Assembly: GCA_034698045.1 (NCBI GenBank)
Contig: JAQGAU010000041.1
Location: 1-50,194 of the forward strand
Reading direction: 5' to 3'
Source: Paramacrobiotus richtersi
Lineage: Eukaryota; Tardigrada; Eutardigrada; Parachela; Macrobiotidae
DNA length: 50,194 bases
This document shows, piece after piece, positions 8,576 through 20,511 of the stretch. Position 1 is the first letter of the stretch. Each line of letters opens with the position of its first letter. A program made the position numbers and the translations under genes. The notes beneath the pieces were generated by a model. It saw only the letters and a list, made by a program, of their open reading frames with translations. It was not told the origin of the DNA and searched no databases.

Positions 8576-11500
8576 TCATCTGTTACCGTTATCATTCTCA
8601 TCATCATCAAATCCCCCATTATTCACCCCACCCTCAGGGAACAGAGTCTGAATGGATGGTCTGCCAGACGGCGTAGTCCTCACATTCCGTTGTCCGGATG
8701 ACGAACTCATCGACGACCCATCGATCGTTATCACCGTCGGCTGACTAGCCTTCGCCGGTTGCGGTCCATCCTTCGCTCCTAGCGTCCGCATCCCCTTTTT
8801 CTCGTTATTCCCTTTCCGACTAGAAAACTTTTTCTTTAACCCCAACACCGGTGTAAACGGGGACGAGAAGGATTTCACTCGACTCGGTCGACGTCGGTGC
8901 TCATCACTAGGATCACCGGATTCTTGGCTGTGCGAATCGGAGACATCTTCGGTCTTGCTTTGCTGTAGCGCTTGGAAGCGTTTCCGGAACGCGACATCGA
9001 GAGTGCGAGTTTTAGCCTGGGTCTTACGGTGGTTTTCCAGGTGTTGTATCATGTGACGATTACGGTTCCGGACGCTGGGGTCACCCTCTTCTGACGACCC
9101 TGTCAACTCCCCACTTTCCATACTCATGAGTTCATCCTTATCGATTCCGCGTAGGGCTTGTAACGCTCTTGCCATCTCCACTGCGTTCTTTTCGATAAAC
9201 TCGTCATCCGAGATGTCTTTGATATTTGCTCGGCAGCAGAACAATTCTGTTGATGCTAAGATATGGGATATGGTACCGAAACGATGGAACAACATTGCGA
9301 TGAACTGTATCACCAATATCAGTAGAAAGAAGAACACGAACACCACACCGATTGGTTCGAGTTTCAGATAAACCAACTCCGTTTTCGGGCACAAGGTCGT
9401 TTCCACCGGAACCGGCAGCGCAGAGAGATTCTTGGTTAAACTAGCCAACAGCCCGTACATAGCTGGATCAGCCATTCCTTTCGCCATTCCAAACACGCTC
9501 GTGCAGTTAACCCAGGTGTGATTCTGTCGGAACCCGATGGGCCACACAATATGCAGTTCGTCTTTTCGCAGCTGCAGGAGAAAGACAATGAGAACAAAGA
9601 GCGAATTAATCATAAAAAATCCCAAAGCCACTTTGTTCCGTAGTGCTTTCAGTTCCTTCGAAACTCTGTCGCGCTGTTCTAGATCGTGCTCCAAAGGATG
9701 CAGATAACGGAGGATAAGGCCCTTCCAGAACACCATCTCGTTTCCAGTTAGATAGTCACAGTCCGCTAACCTTAAAGCACGATCATCAATCCAAGATGGA
9801 TGCAGTGCATTGTTATTGTTCATCGGAACGGGTGGTTGATTTCGCGGAAAATTCATCCTCATATTCCGCTCCATCGTGTTCAAGTTGCGGTAATCCTGGA
9901 CAAAGTGGGGCTCCATCTCAACACGCAGTCGCCGGTCGATCTGCTCCACTTTCTGCTTGAGTTCTTCGATTCCTTGACAGAGTACTTGCGTCTTTTCCGA
10001 CTCCGGTTTCTGATGCATACAGAACATGAATTTACACAGATTCCCACATCCAAACACCACATTCCCGTCTTCCTGTTCAGGGACTTGCCCGGGGTTTTGT
10101 TTCTTCCTCCACCAGTTGAAAATCAGATTGGTCTTCTGTGGTTTATCATTGTTGACCGCATCACTTGGCGCCCCGAGTGCTTATCTTGTTCCCCATGTTA
10201 CAATGTTCAGATTCGTTAGCGAGTATATCATCAGTAATAAATACATAGCCGGGATCGCTAAGAAGTACTGCAGCCCATGGACAATACACAGGAACTCCTG
10301 TGGATGTAGACAAGCCGCGAGAAAGAAAGTCCCCACCAACGCTATCATGAAAATCGTTCCAGGTGATGCAATACCGTCATCCTTGATCTGGATCGCCGTG
10401 CCCACGGCCACCGCCATCATCAGCATGGCATACGCTCCGGATAACACTTTAGCGAACAGCAGCTGCACTTTCACATTAGCCAGGAAGCAACACGCGATGA
10501 ACAACACAATCGGCGTGGCATTGGCCATAAACGACGTCCAGTTATCAATCTTAAACGCCGCCACCATCGCACCGCAGATCATCAAGAAAATCGTCCCAGC
10601 CGACAGTACCGTACCGATCATCATGGCCGTCTGGTACAAGATATACAGAATGGAAATATTGTCATTCGCCTTGATTGTATGCCGATAATCTAGCAAAAGG
10701 TCCATGATATTTGCTAGTGTTGATGGAATCCAGCGACGACGCTGATTGAAGAACTCGTTAAAACCTTCCGGCGCGTGAGTGTAGGCATCAGCCGCTGCAC
10801 AGTATTCGACACGGTAACCGCGTTGTAGTAGGAGAGCGCACAGCCAGCGGTCCTCGCCTTCATCAAACTGGAGATAATCCATTGCGCTGTCCGAACGGGT
10901 GGTGTACTTATGCATCACGTTGTCATCCATCAGGGCTTTGGCGCGGAAGAGACTGAAACATCCTGGACTACAGAGGACACAACCGATCATGTGTTCCGTC
11001 GCTTTTTGCAGCCAATGGCCGATGGCGTATTCGAATTTTTGGTACCAGACCATTGGACCTGAAACACACTACACTCGCTATTTCACAACTGATTGTTTTC
11101 GCATCATATCATTGTATGCTTCTAGCATTTGCGCTTGTTTTTCATGATGTTATAGCGATGCTCGATTAATGCTGCTACAAAGACGTCACATTACGTCGCG
11201 TGTTACCTCCACCAGAGGGATGAATCCGTCCACACGCCGCACCCACTTTGGGATTCTTCTTCATCAAGTCCACCAGCAACTGAACAGCATTTGGCATGAA
11301 ATTAATATCCCCATCCAGCGTCAAAATGTAGGTATTTTCCGCGATGATATCCTTCCTGGCCACATCCATTTCCCGATCCATCAGTCGAAGCCCCAGCAGG
11401 TAGTACCAACACATGACCTAAAAAACAAAGCCCTTACAGACAACAACCAATTGTTCATAACGTCATTTCCTCGTACTTGACTCCAGCGTTTTCGCTGACG

Positions 11501-14500
11501 AATCTTCGAGGTATCTTTTAGATGAACTACGAGAGTGTTTTTGCCCGGCATTGTCCACACTAATCGGCCGCCGTATGGTGTCGAGATTTTCCGTGGGGGA
11601 CGGAGGCAGACATTGCACTGGTGAACAGCGGAGGCGGCTTTATCGATGACGTCCAGGAGTTGACGAACAAAGCGGTTCATGGTACGCGTTTCGCCGCTGT
11701 CGAGGGCGTCGATGGGAACTGCTTCGAAGGCGTCATCGAAAATAATGTGCGCTACAAACATGAGTAGTATTGCACTGAAAGGATCGATCCTTTTGGTGAT
11801 GAGTTTGAGTTTGAGTTTATTCATCAGTAGCCAAGCCAACAAGTGGCACTCGAGGGCTAGTGGATTAGACACCACACCACTAGACAACACCAGCAAATGC
11901 AAACTACAAGCAACACATTACAGAATTGACATCAGACTCGCATCACTATCGCACTAAGGCAAATCGTGGCATCAAAGCAACAAGCCATTTAGACAACAAG
12001 CTCTGTATCGCTGCAGCTTATGCATCCATAGGCTGGTGAGTCCGGAGGGACCCACCAGATAATGACCTTTACTAATTGTAGGCACATCATATCACTTTTG
12101 GCAGTTTATACCACATGGAACATATCGAACGGTTCTAACGTTAAGAGAACGGTTCAGAAGCTTTGCTATGTAATACGTAATCGCCGGTGCAAAACGTAAG
12201 AAAGAAAAGCAGAACACATGATAACGCAGTTATCTGCGTTTCGGCGTTGAGATACCATTCTGCGGGTGCAGCTACAGATAATCACGTCCCAACATTTGGA
12301 CCATGAGGTAAATGTAACTACTGAAAGCATACCCTCATACTCGTAATAATCGGGATCAAGTCCATGGATAAACTCGAGTGCATTTCGTCGAGCGCTTTGA
12401 TCCTCATCCATTCTCATAACCGATTTCAGTACTTGCATCATCTAAGGCGTGGTCTCATGCCACATGGTAGCACAGGCAAAGATCTTTGTCACACTGTCAC
12501 AGCCTTTTCCCAAATCGCCCATACCGGGCCGCAGGTTATCCAATCCTGGTGTTTCGTTCATTACATCGCCAATGACCAGTTTCTCTCCGATTCGTCTGAC
12601 GAGTTCCTGTAACATGCCGTCTGCTGAAAGAATGTTTAAACTATCGTATGCAAAGGTTATACATCAACTTGGACATCGGGATCTTCAACCATTCTTCTAT
12701 TCAGCGATAAAGACTGATCCACCAGCAACCCTTCATACATCGGGATGATGAAAAATCTGAAAAACAGCGACGATATACTAACCGTTTCAAGTATATTCAG
12801 AAGTCAGAAGCCATATCCAAAATTCATTAATTATAGGATATCCGAAGATGATTTGGTTACCTGTTAGTTTCCGCTCTCGGCATCCAGATATGCAGTGTAA
12901 TCCACATCTGTGAGAGTAACCACAATATCCACACCCAAGTCTGATCCAGAAGGAACAGGTCCTGAATAACATCCCCATGAAAGCACGTCCAGTACAGACT
13001 ATCCGGTATGCCGTTATCCAGAAAACATCCATTCCCGGCACGCATTCGACAAATGGTAATCAACAAGGATGCAACCGCCGGTGCCGTCAAACTAAACGGG
13101 AATGCAAACGAGAACCTCTGCATCCCGAGCTTGCAGGCAAACTTGGCGGTCTGATAGCAAATGTAGCTGGACACAGCCTGCACCAAGAACACCCACAACG
13201 AGATATACTGTTGGATGATCGACGGAAGACCGCCTGGTGCCGGGGTGGTCGTGTTATTGCCAGTCACAGGGATGGTAATGGGTTGGTGGCGGGCGGAAAG
13301 GTGTTGCGGTGAAATTAAACAGAGTGGGTACGCCGATCGAGTAGTGCGCCCAGGCGGTCATTGTGCCCAGCATGACGAGGGCTTTCCATATGGACAGGAT
13401 GAGGTAGGTGACGTAGCGGGATTTACGGAGGATCTCCTTACGCTTGGCGATGTTGCGGACGAATTCGAAGGAGGAGTCATTCCGGCACAGGTAGTTCTTC
13501 CACCACGGGATGGAGGTGAAGACGAAAGCAATAGGCCATGACCAAAAGTCGCGAACGTCAGAAAGCGCCAGGGGCCACAAGATAATACCAGAAACCTGTT
13601 GAATAATAGAATCATAATAAACGAGAACAGGCTTAGACCATATAGACATATGTCCCGGCATTGGAACAAAATGAATAGAATAGCGTTACAGGCGCGACTT
13701 AGGTGAAGAATTACATAAAATTAGTGGAAGTACTTTAGCCTTTCCGTCTGATGAGTAATTGTTCCTTTTGGACAGATTGCCAGAATTTTCCTATTTTAAA
13801 TTTCTCTATTTTTTTTACTGCTATACCGCTTCAGCTTTAACGAATGTCCAGTACTAGTACATAGAATTTTCGTTGCCTTCTCATTTAAGCATAAAGAGGA
13901 TAAGAGGTACAGTACCTGAGCAGTCAATGCCAAAAGATCCAGTACAAACTTGAGCAAACGTCGACTCTCACTGCGTGAGCGGGCAAAGAACTGGAGGATG
14001 GCCGGCACCACGCAGATACAGTTCGTCAACATGGCGCCTTTGACCGCATCCAGTCCAGGTAGGACTTGAAAGAACAGCGTCCCCAGTCCGACCGTGTGCA
14101 GTGTTTCCGTCAGGAGCGTCTAAAAATACCCCACAACATCAACACTTATGTTTCCTCCGTTTTCCTCCGGATGTCACTCACGATGCAAAACAGACCAATC
14201 GGCGGTTGCGTTTGAAGAAGAAATGCCGGAAACATGAGAAGAAGGTGTCCAAAAGGCGAGCAACAATATCCAGCGCCAGTACACCGTTTCCGTTATCGGC
14301 AGGGTGATTGTGCCTGTAAAGGGGGAAAGTAGTGCGATGAGCCGATGGATCGGAGAGAGTATCTAATTATTTCACATCACTATATACCTACCTATAGCTG
14401 TTTCGTAGACCTTGTGGACCTTGTTTGATCATGTTTGTAACGTGAAGTATATACGGCCACTATAAAAATTTCCCCGTAACTGTTCTGACAATGAGTGTAC

Positions 14501-14798
14501 CTGTTTTGTTACATGACTGCACCCGTTTCCCCGCATCCAACTGACTGGTCATCAGCAGCACCGTGGACTTGGAGATGACGGCGGTGACCACTACCAGGAG
14601 GAAGGTGATGACATGGACCACGGACCTACGGATCTGCAGGCAAATGTCGATGCAGGCTGAATAGCGTTGTGTGCTCTCGATGGCGTGGGGCGCCGTGCGG
14701 AACACGTCCCAGCCGCGCATGCCTGCCGCACTGCAACTAGAACGAGTGCCGCTCAGTTGGATGGGATTCTGGACCAGATCACCGTCGGCGGTGCCCAT
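8576..14798 (-). pseudogene. CHS: Chitin synthase copy 1, nine exons, five lesions
   Basis: Animal chitin synthase (GT2) polymerises UDP-GlcNAc into chitin at the plasma membrane. Exons on the minus strand are 14798-14501, 14313-14182, 14119-13916, 13595-12861, 12756-12663, 12606-12333, 11751-11477, 11417-11207 and 11058-8576, about 1,568 residues and normal for the family. Splice phases agree once the lesions are allowed for. In order I see membrane helices (GAMLTNCICV), CATMWHET, the sugar-binding LTLDGDI, CGRIHPSGGGPMVWYQ, the catalytic GEDRW and QRRRW, a helix cluster, SLTNLNIVTWGTR, a coiled coil, two more helices and a polar tail. Lesions are TAG at 12442-12444, TAA at 10181-10183 where WGTRE expects E, and one-base frame breaks near 14251, 14206 and 13270, all in base runs. 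I chose ATG 14798 for its ACCATGG context. It is probably a recent pseudogene unless these are assembly errors. Confidence 0.88.
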
Positions 14799-16388
14799 GG
14801 TCAAGTGCTCGGGATTAAAGTGTCCGCAACAGAGTGCGGGTTAAGCTGGGGATGTCAGGCGTTACGAATGGTTACGCACCAATTAAGAGGACTATCCGGT
14901 TAAACCAATGGTTTTGCAGTTAACGCTGCCACTGCACGGATGTAAACAACAGACAACACCTATATAATGGTTTCGAAAGTGAAAAGATGGAACTCCATTG
15001 TTGTTTTGTTCGTTTGTGCGCGCAATGAGCGGTTGTTCCGCAATACGGTCAAAAAGTTTAAACAGGGTTTCCGGTTTCAAAATTCACGTTTCCATCCAAT
15101 TTGGATAGACGATATATCAATAAATGCGCATAAATGAGCTGATCATTCTGAACCAGTTTCAGCCGGAACGGACCGGTGTAAAATTTTAAAATGAATTTCA
15201 AAAATTTTAAAATTCATTTTAAAATTTCACACGGGTCCGTCCGGTCCAAATCTTTCGCAGTAACATTCCGTACAATTTCCTAGGGAAATTACAGACCGAT
15301 AGGTAACGTTAATCAAATTAAATCTCGTAAATAAGTTCGAATGGAAGCGATTGTTAGACGTATCCCGGCCATAACGCACTTCAGAATGCTTGACTCGGTT
15401 TAATTATATTCAACAGCGGATGTGAAAATAACGCATACCTTTTGTACTTATTGCAAGATTTAACAAAAGCTTTATAGAACATTACAAACTGAACAGGATT
15501 CTGATACTGTTTGTGTTTAAACTTTATCCAGTGGTTGCGCCATAGCCGGATGTTGCGCGCACAATTCGTTGACCGCCAAAAGCAATAGCGTACCCTGTTT
15601 TCTCGATTCAGACCACGCGCACGAAAAATTCAAACCCATACATACTGAAACTGCAGATCACTCGCCTTAACTATTGAATACATCTTCTTACAATACTTTG
15701 AGCTATTGAATACACCTTTCTTTAGATACATATTGAAATTAAACATGAAACGCATCTTGCCTGCAGTCTTTCGTACTGTAACACTTTGCGCGAATTTTGA
15801 AATATATAAATCGAAAATTATCGTTGATATTACTGCCTACTGTGTGTTTAATCCCAGCTTCACTACACTCGTCAAAACGAATTTGGTTAGCTGTCCGAAA
15901 TACGACCGGGAACACCGGCGGCGGATGTTTTTTCCAGGCGGTCACCGGAAATGGATGCCAGAACATTATTGGCACTGCCGCGTAAAACCGACGCCGATTC
16001 ATAGTGTGAATTCAGATCATCCTCGGATTGTCCAAATAAAGGCTGTCACTTTCCAATGGTCCGCATAAACAACAAGCCAAATAAATGGTGGAAGATTCCC
16101 ATTCATGTTCCTTACGATAACAAAATTTGTCATTTTGTCATTCTTGGAAGTTTTTGCATGTGTTCATTTTGCGGTACCCATAATCCTAATTTTGACTGAT
16201 TTTTTTATTGCAGTAAACTTTCTTCACAGCATTTATATAGTTGGTCGAAGGATAGATTTCTTACAGGTTCGCGCGTATTGACAAACACCGGTTTAACCAG
16301 ACAGTCGATCTCGTTACTTTCTTGAATACTTCGATACTTGTCAAATACAAGTCAAATACGTCTCAAGTGTTCTGAAAAATCTCCTTAA
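14799..16388. other. Upstream region of chitin synthase copy 1
   Basis: This holds the likely 5' UTR or promoter of copy 1 and the AT-rich hairpin at 15170-15238. On the minus strand around 16049-15905, an AG-preceded open stretch of about 50 residues (PLFGQSEDDLNSHYESAS, then GSANNVLASISGDRLEKTSA) reads like a soluble coding exon. It could be an extra N-terminal exon of the synthase, but I found no clean donor site, so it is only a candidate. Confidence 0.3.
15170..15238. repeat. 29-bp hairpin, AT-rich core with GGACC ends
   Basis: GGACCGGTGTAAAATTTTAA and the following AATGAATTT (15170-15198) are mirrored at 15210-15238 with two mismatches and an 11-base loop. It is a miniature palindromic element or a cruciform-prone site. 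Confidence 0.75.
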
Positions 16389-17360
16389 CTAGTCCACCCA
16401 GATCATTTTGCCGGTACAGCAGTGTAACAACAGAAAAAGCGGACAGACATAAATAGGTCCGCCAAGAATGGTTCGCGCAATGGAGTTCGAGATCTCCAGT
16501 TCCAATGCTTCGAGCGTGTTGGAAGCCAACCGCATAACGATAAGGAAAGCAACCGCAACTATCACTGCGATTTCATGTTCTCGGGAAGGAGAACTAAAAA
16601 AACCACACACATGCAAGAAACCAAGCCAACAAGTAACGTGGAATTGTAGAACTTTAGCCATTAAGGTTTTCATTTCAGTTCGATACCACAAAACTGGGTC
16701 TCGGTATGTGTTTAAGGAATTTGTATATATGCAAATCCTTTGGAGGAACGAACCGGTATATGCCCAAAACTATCAAGGCCAAAATTCCTGCATGTCTATA
16801 GAACACAGTGTAGAAAGAGTCGTTCCACTGCATAGTCTTAGACATGTAAATACACAATAATACTTACAATTGTTAGACTCGGCGGCTCAGCCCACCTCCC
16901 ACTTGCCTGGCTGTCCTTGGCAATGGCAAACAGGTTGCAGAAAGAACCGGTATGTAAAATGGGCAAACGATCTGTGTATTGGTTCCACCCACTCTTCCAG
17001 CCAGTAAGTACCGTAAGTTTGATGTACCGTCGAAATATCTGGCACTGGCACATAGTACAAAGTAAGCAAGCTGTTGCTGCATACTTAATTCAGAATGGTT
17101 GGCAACACTATAGTTCATGATACTGTAAGAGAAGATGCCATGTTTGTGCTGTATAATACCCATCGTTCTGTCAGCTCTGTTGCAAACCAAACGCAAATTT
17201 AATAGTGTAGAAAAAGCCAAAAGAGCAGTTAAGGTGACCTTAGGATGTATCGGACGGCACAACCTAGCCATTTCGAGTTCTCTAAGTTGTGTATCGTGAT
17301 ATGGGTTCCAGTAAAATTCGGCATAGGAATGTTTCAGTCTGGTTGAAATGTAGTTTGTCA
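16389..17360 (-). other. Candidate multi-pass membrane protein, unrecognised
   Basis: Minus-strand reading gives several protein-like stretches. From ATG at 17360 comes MTNYISTRLKHSYAEFYWN with later hydrophobic LTALLAFSTLLNL. Around 16850-16690 there is a segment with FYRHAGILALIVLGIYRFVP. The last stretch ends at the TAG at 16389 with VAVAFLIVMRLASN and IYVCPLFLLLHCC. Possible introns with GTGGGA and GTATCG donors exist, but not all phases agree and the middle changes frame. This may be a divergent or decaying membrane protein gene sitting just upstream of the synthase. I cannot assign a family. Confidence 0.28.
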
Positions 17361-17399
17361 TACTCAGCATCGTTTATTCGATTATTGCGATGTATTCTG

Positions 17400-17795
17400 T
17401 CACGAGAATCAACCATCTGCGAATCTGCGATCAAATCTGTATTAGTCATGTATTTTAGGTACAAAATTTTGTTTACATTATTGCCGGCGCATTTGGAAGT
17501 AAAGAAACATGATAAAGAGAATAAACCGGAAAAACGGTAAATATGTCCAAGAGGAGGAGCGTTCTGACAATGAACATTTAGCCAACAGTGCCAACAGTGC
17601 ATAATGGAACGATTCTTTGTTGCGCGAGGATAAGCAATCTTAAATTGATGAAAAAAAAACATCTCGCCCTAGCTACAACCAGATAAATCCTAGTACTAAT
17701 CTTTTCATCTGTTTCCGTTATCGTTCTGATCATCATTAAATCACGAACTATACACGCCGCTCTCAGCAAAAAATGTCTGAATCGACGGTCTCCCA
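17400..17795 (-). pseudogene. CHS: Chitin synthase copy 3 remnant (C-terminus and 3' flank)
   Basis: On the minus strand, 17795-17705 reads RPSIQTFFAESGVYSS, an in-frame TGA, then FNDDQNDNGNR and a TGA stop. This matches the end of copy 1 (RPSIQTLFPEGGVNNGG, then DENDNGNR) residue for residue apart from substitutions. The 3' flank (17704-17595) also matches those of copies 1 and 2, for example TTGCGCGAGGATAA. The part at 17400-17590 resembles 22700-22900, upstream of copy 2 on the plus strand. Above 17795 the synthase sequence stops and joins duplicated flank segment A. This is a relic of a third gene copy. Confidence 0.85.
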
Positions 17796-17824
17796 CATTT
17801 ATATATTCATTTAGAAGGAACTCA

Positions 17825-18935
17825 AACATAAGTTTAAAATATTTGAGGAACAACCCTCGAAGAATTCGGACGTCTGTTTGCAACGTATGCAAAACTGCGC
17901 TACCAAAAGCAGCATGAATTATTTGAACAGCAACAGCAAGCAAGGGAATATCCCACTGCTGCGACGGGTAAAATAAGCGTCCCTCACAGGTAGTCACATA
18001 AGCACATACAAATGGATCTTGCTCTTTAGACATTTGGTATCAATCAATCAAATACGGAAACTCCTGCGAGCAGTGTGCGTACAGTGTTTAGCATGCATCT
18101 GTACACATGGTTAGTTGGTGGAGCGATCGATGTACATAACGCCAGGTTTATCGCCGATATGGTTTGCTGACCGTGATTTAGTGCCTCCCGCTCTGTACTA
18201 TAATAGTTCTGCCTGCATATCCGGAACATACGCAGTGAGAACTTTTATTCAAGTCGCAATAATCACACTGATTATGGCTGCAAGGAGCGGCAGCTTGGTA
18301 CGTTGACCCTTCTCCATTTCGCGCGTTTTTTCGGTACGGCCCTCCGATCGCCCTTATTTCCAAGCCTATCTGGATCCCGCTGGTAAACTGCCGCATTGCC
18401 TTGCAGTTATTGCTCAGCCACGGGCACATGGGTCTCCACTGATCCTTTGTCAGGCATGCGATAACTGTGACATCCAACACGGCACGTAGAAAGCCAAGTC
18501 CAACAACAGTGATTTAACACTGAGCAGCGGTATGCCCATATTAGAGCAAAGAGATCTGAAAGGTTTTCTTCCGCAACCATGTACGCATGGTTGAGGAAGA
18601 AAACCTTCCATATCTTCAAGGTCAGGTGATTTTAAAGATATTGAAGGTTTTCTTCCAATACTGACTCGAGAATCTCCTAAAATGCGATAACAAAAATGTA
18701 GGTTGACAGTAGCTGGGCCGATACCGAACAAGTGGTCGCTGCGTCTGGAGCACTGCAATGCGCTATACGTCTTATTCAAGTTTTCAACCGTTCTGTGTTC
18801 AAGAGTAACACTTGAACACAAAACTGCTGAATAAAAGTTTGTGAATGCTCAATCGTCTGCATCGGTTTTTGTAGTATACGATGGGAGAATGCGTTATATA
18901 GCTGCAGTACCTCAACAGAGCGAACTGAATACACA
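17825..18935. repeat. Duplicated flank segments A' and B'
   Basis: 17825-18480 corresponds to 5160-5925 and 18490-18935 to 7965-8410. Here A' and B' are adjacent, whereas in the left copy they are split by about 2 kb containing the 703-bp foldback element. The left copy has therefore gained insertions. Palindromes within include 18560-18610 (GGTTTTCTTCC and CAACCATG mirrored) and GTGTTCAAG mirrored near 18798-18830. Confidence 0.8.
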
Positions 18936-19344
18936 GAAACAGCGTTGGAACTAGACCGCAATACATATACCGTACGTAGCTGAAAAATTGCCGATGAAGA
19001 AAATCAGATCGATAAAATCCGAGTAAATCGAAGGTGGACATGATTTTTGTAATCAGGCACTAGTACTTACAGTCTGGTAGAACGCAGTAGTCCGCGTACA
19101 GATGCTCCATGCCGGTAGTGCGTTAGACAGGATCTTTCACTCGTTTTCCGGCGGTTCATTCTCGGTTCACTCTGTAATACTGGCTGATTTGTTGTTGTCG
19201 ATACGCATGTTCGTGGTCATAGTTTTGTTTGCTTGAATTGTATCGTAGACTAGTCGATTTTGGATCTGGGCTACTTTACGGATGCATGTCGACGGCTGAA
19301 GTGCTATACTGCGCAGCACAGTAACGGCAGATAGAATACCTCCA

Positions 19345-19372
19345 TAGGGTGACCGTTACAACGGTCACCCTA
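19345..19372. repeat. Perfect 13-bp palindrome
   Basis: TAGGGTGACCGTT and its exact complement are separated by the two bases AC. Length and perfection exceed chance for one site. Function unknown. Confidence 0.75.
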
Positions 19373-19930
19373 CCTCCGGCCTCCGGGCTCCGGCTCCTAG
19401 TATCTTCGTGCCCGGCGACTAAACACCTCCGGAAATATTTAGAGATGCTCTCAAGCTGGACGTACCATTTCACCCATAATATTGTGGAAGCGAGTAGCGG
19501 CCCTACTTTCGTGTGTCAAACATTACTGCAGTTGGATATGAATCTGCTCTTAATGAAGCAGAGAATTCTGGTCAACCTAGGCTTCTCTAACCATATTTTA
19601 ACACATTATCTAGTTCTAGTTCCTATTACGGAACTCCGTCCCGTGACCACGAGATCTCCCAAACCAAATAAGCTCTACTCAAACAAATTGTTGCATCAGA
19701 TAGAGCATGGGCCAAAACGGTTGCACATGATGTTTGATTTTGAAGGAAATCAACGGGCAGCCCAGAGCACTCAAAAAATGCATTTTTATGTACCAGTCAT
19801 ACTATACATAGCACAACCAAAGTATTTATTATGTATTAAAAACAGTACAAATATTAACAGCCGTTGCTGTGATCAAATGTACACAATGGTTAACATCTCT
19901 TTGAATTCCGTATTTAGAAGGTAGTTAGAC

Positions 19931-20030
19931 CATAGCGAACTGAAGCAGACGGGGCTCTCTCGCCCCTTACTGTCCTAACAGTAAGGACAGTAAGGGGCGA
20001 GAGAGCCCCGTCTGCTTCAGTTTCGCTATG
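19931..20030. mobile_element. 100-bp hairpin MITE with 7-bp target duplication
   Basis: The element starts CATAGCGAACTGAAGCAGAC and ends with the complement. Arms of about 46 and 47 bp differ by one inserted T around a 7-base loop. It is flanked by GTTAGAC on both sides (19924-19930 and 20031-20037), a clear target-site duplication. The near-perfect arms indicate recent insertion or gene-conversion-like maintenance. A 7- to 8-bp duplication is closest to hAT-type transposition, but the family is not proven. Confidence 0.88.
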
Positions 20031-20318
20031 GTTAGACTGTACAAAGATCGGACGGAAGGCATAAGCGTATTATAATCCGGTACAAAAAGAAACTTCTCAC
20101 AAGAGGCACAGTGACGAGCTAACTGAAAGATCAAGCCAATTTTTTCGAAAAAAGCGTTCCAAACCAGTATTTCTACCAACATCCGGGGCTAAATTTTACC
20201 GTCATTCCAGCTTTTATCCGAGCAGTTTTTTGGGGAAGAGCAACCGAAACATTAGCGCATAACCGGGGCGAAACGATCCAAGCCGGGTGCTCAGATCGAC
20301 CGAAGCGAAGATCTTCTG

Positions 20319-20511
20319 TGCTGAACAAAATTGGTTTTTTTCAGTTGTATCGGTCACGGTACCGGAAGTACTGCGCAACAACAAAGTAGTAAAGAGCGCG
20401 TCCTCCCGTCCGTCCTTTATGCTCAACAAAAACTGGGTTTTTGTTCATCCTGTCGGGCACGGTACCGGACGTATTGCACACCAAAATATAGCTGTAAAAT
20501 GCACGTTCTCC
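20319..20511. repeat. Two-unit imperfect tandem repeat, period 101 bp
   Basis: 20319-20406 and 20420-20511 share TGCT-AACAAAA, a T-rich run, GTC-GGCACGGTACCGGA-like core, ATTGC-CA and a final CGT-CTCC. Open frames run through both units on the plus strand, but two different frames are open, so coding is doubtful. Confidence 0.7.

Noticed and set aside
13254-13330. An intron explaining the frame break in chitin synthase exon 4
   Set aside because: No GT-AG pair in the region restores the reading frame with correct phase. A one-base slip in a G/C run fits better.
19349-19924. 191-codon open frame as a gene
   Set aside because: It starts in a palindrome, lacks domains, signal peptide or splice context, and has no similarity that I recognise. 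A chance open frame is more likely.
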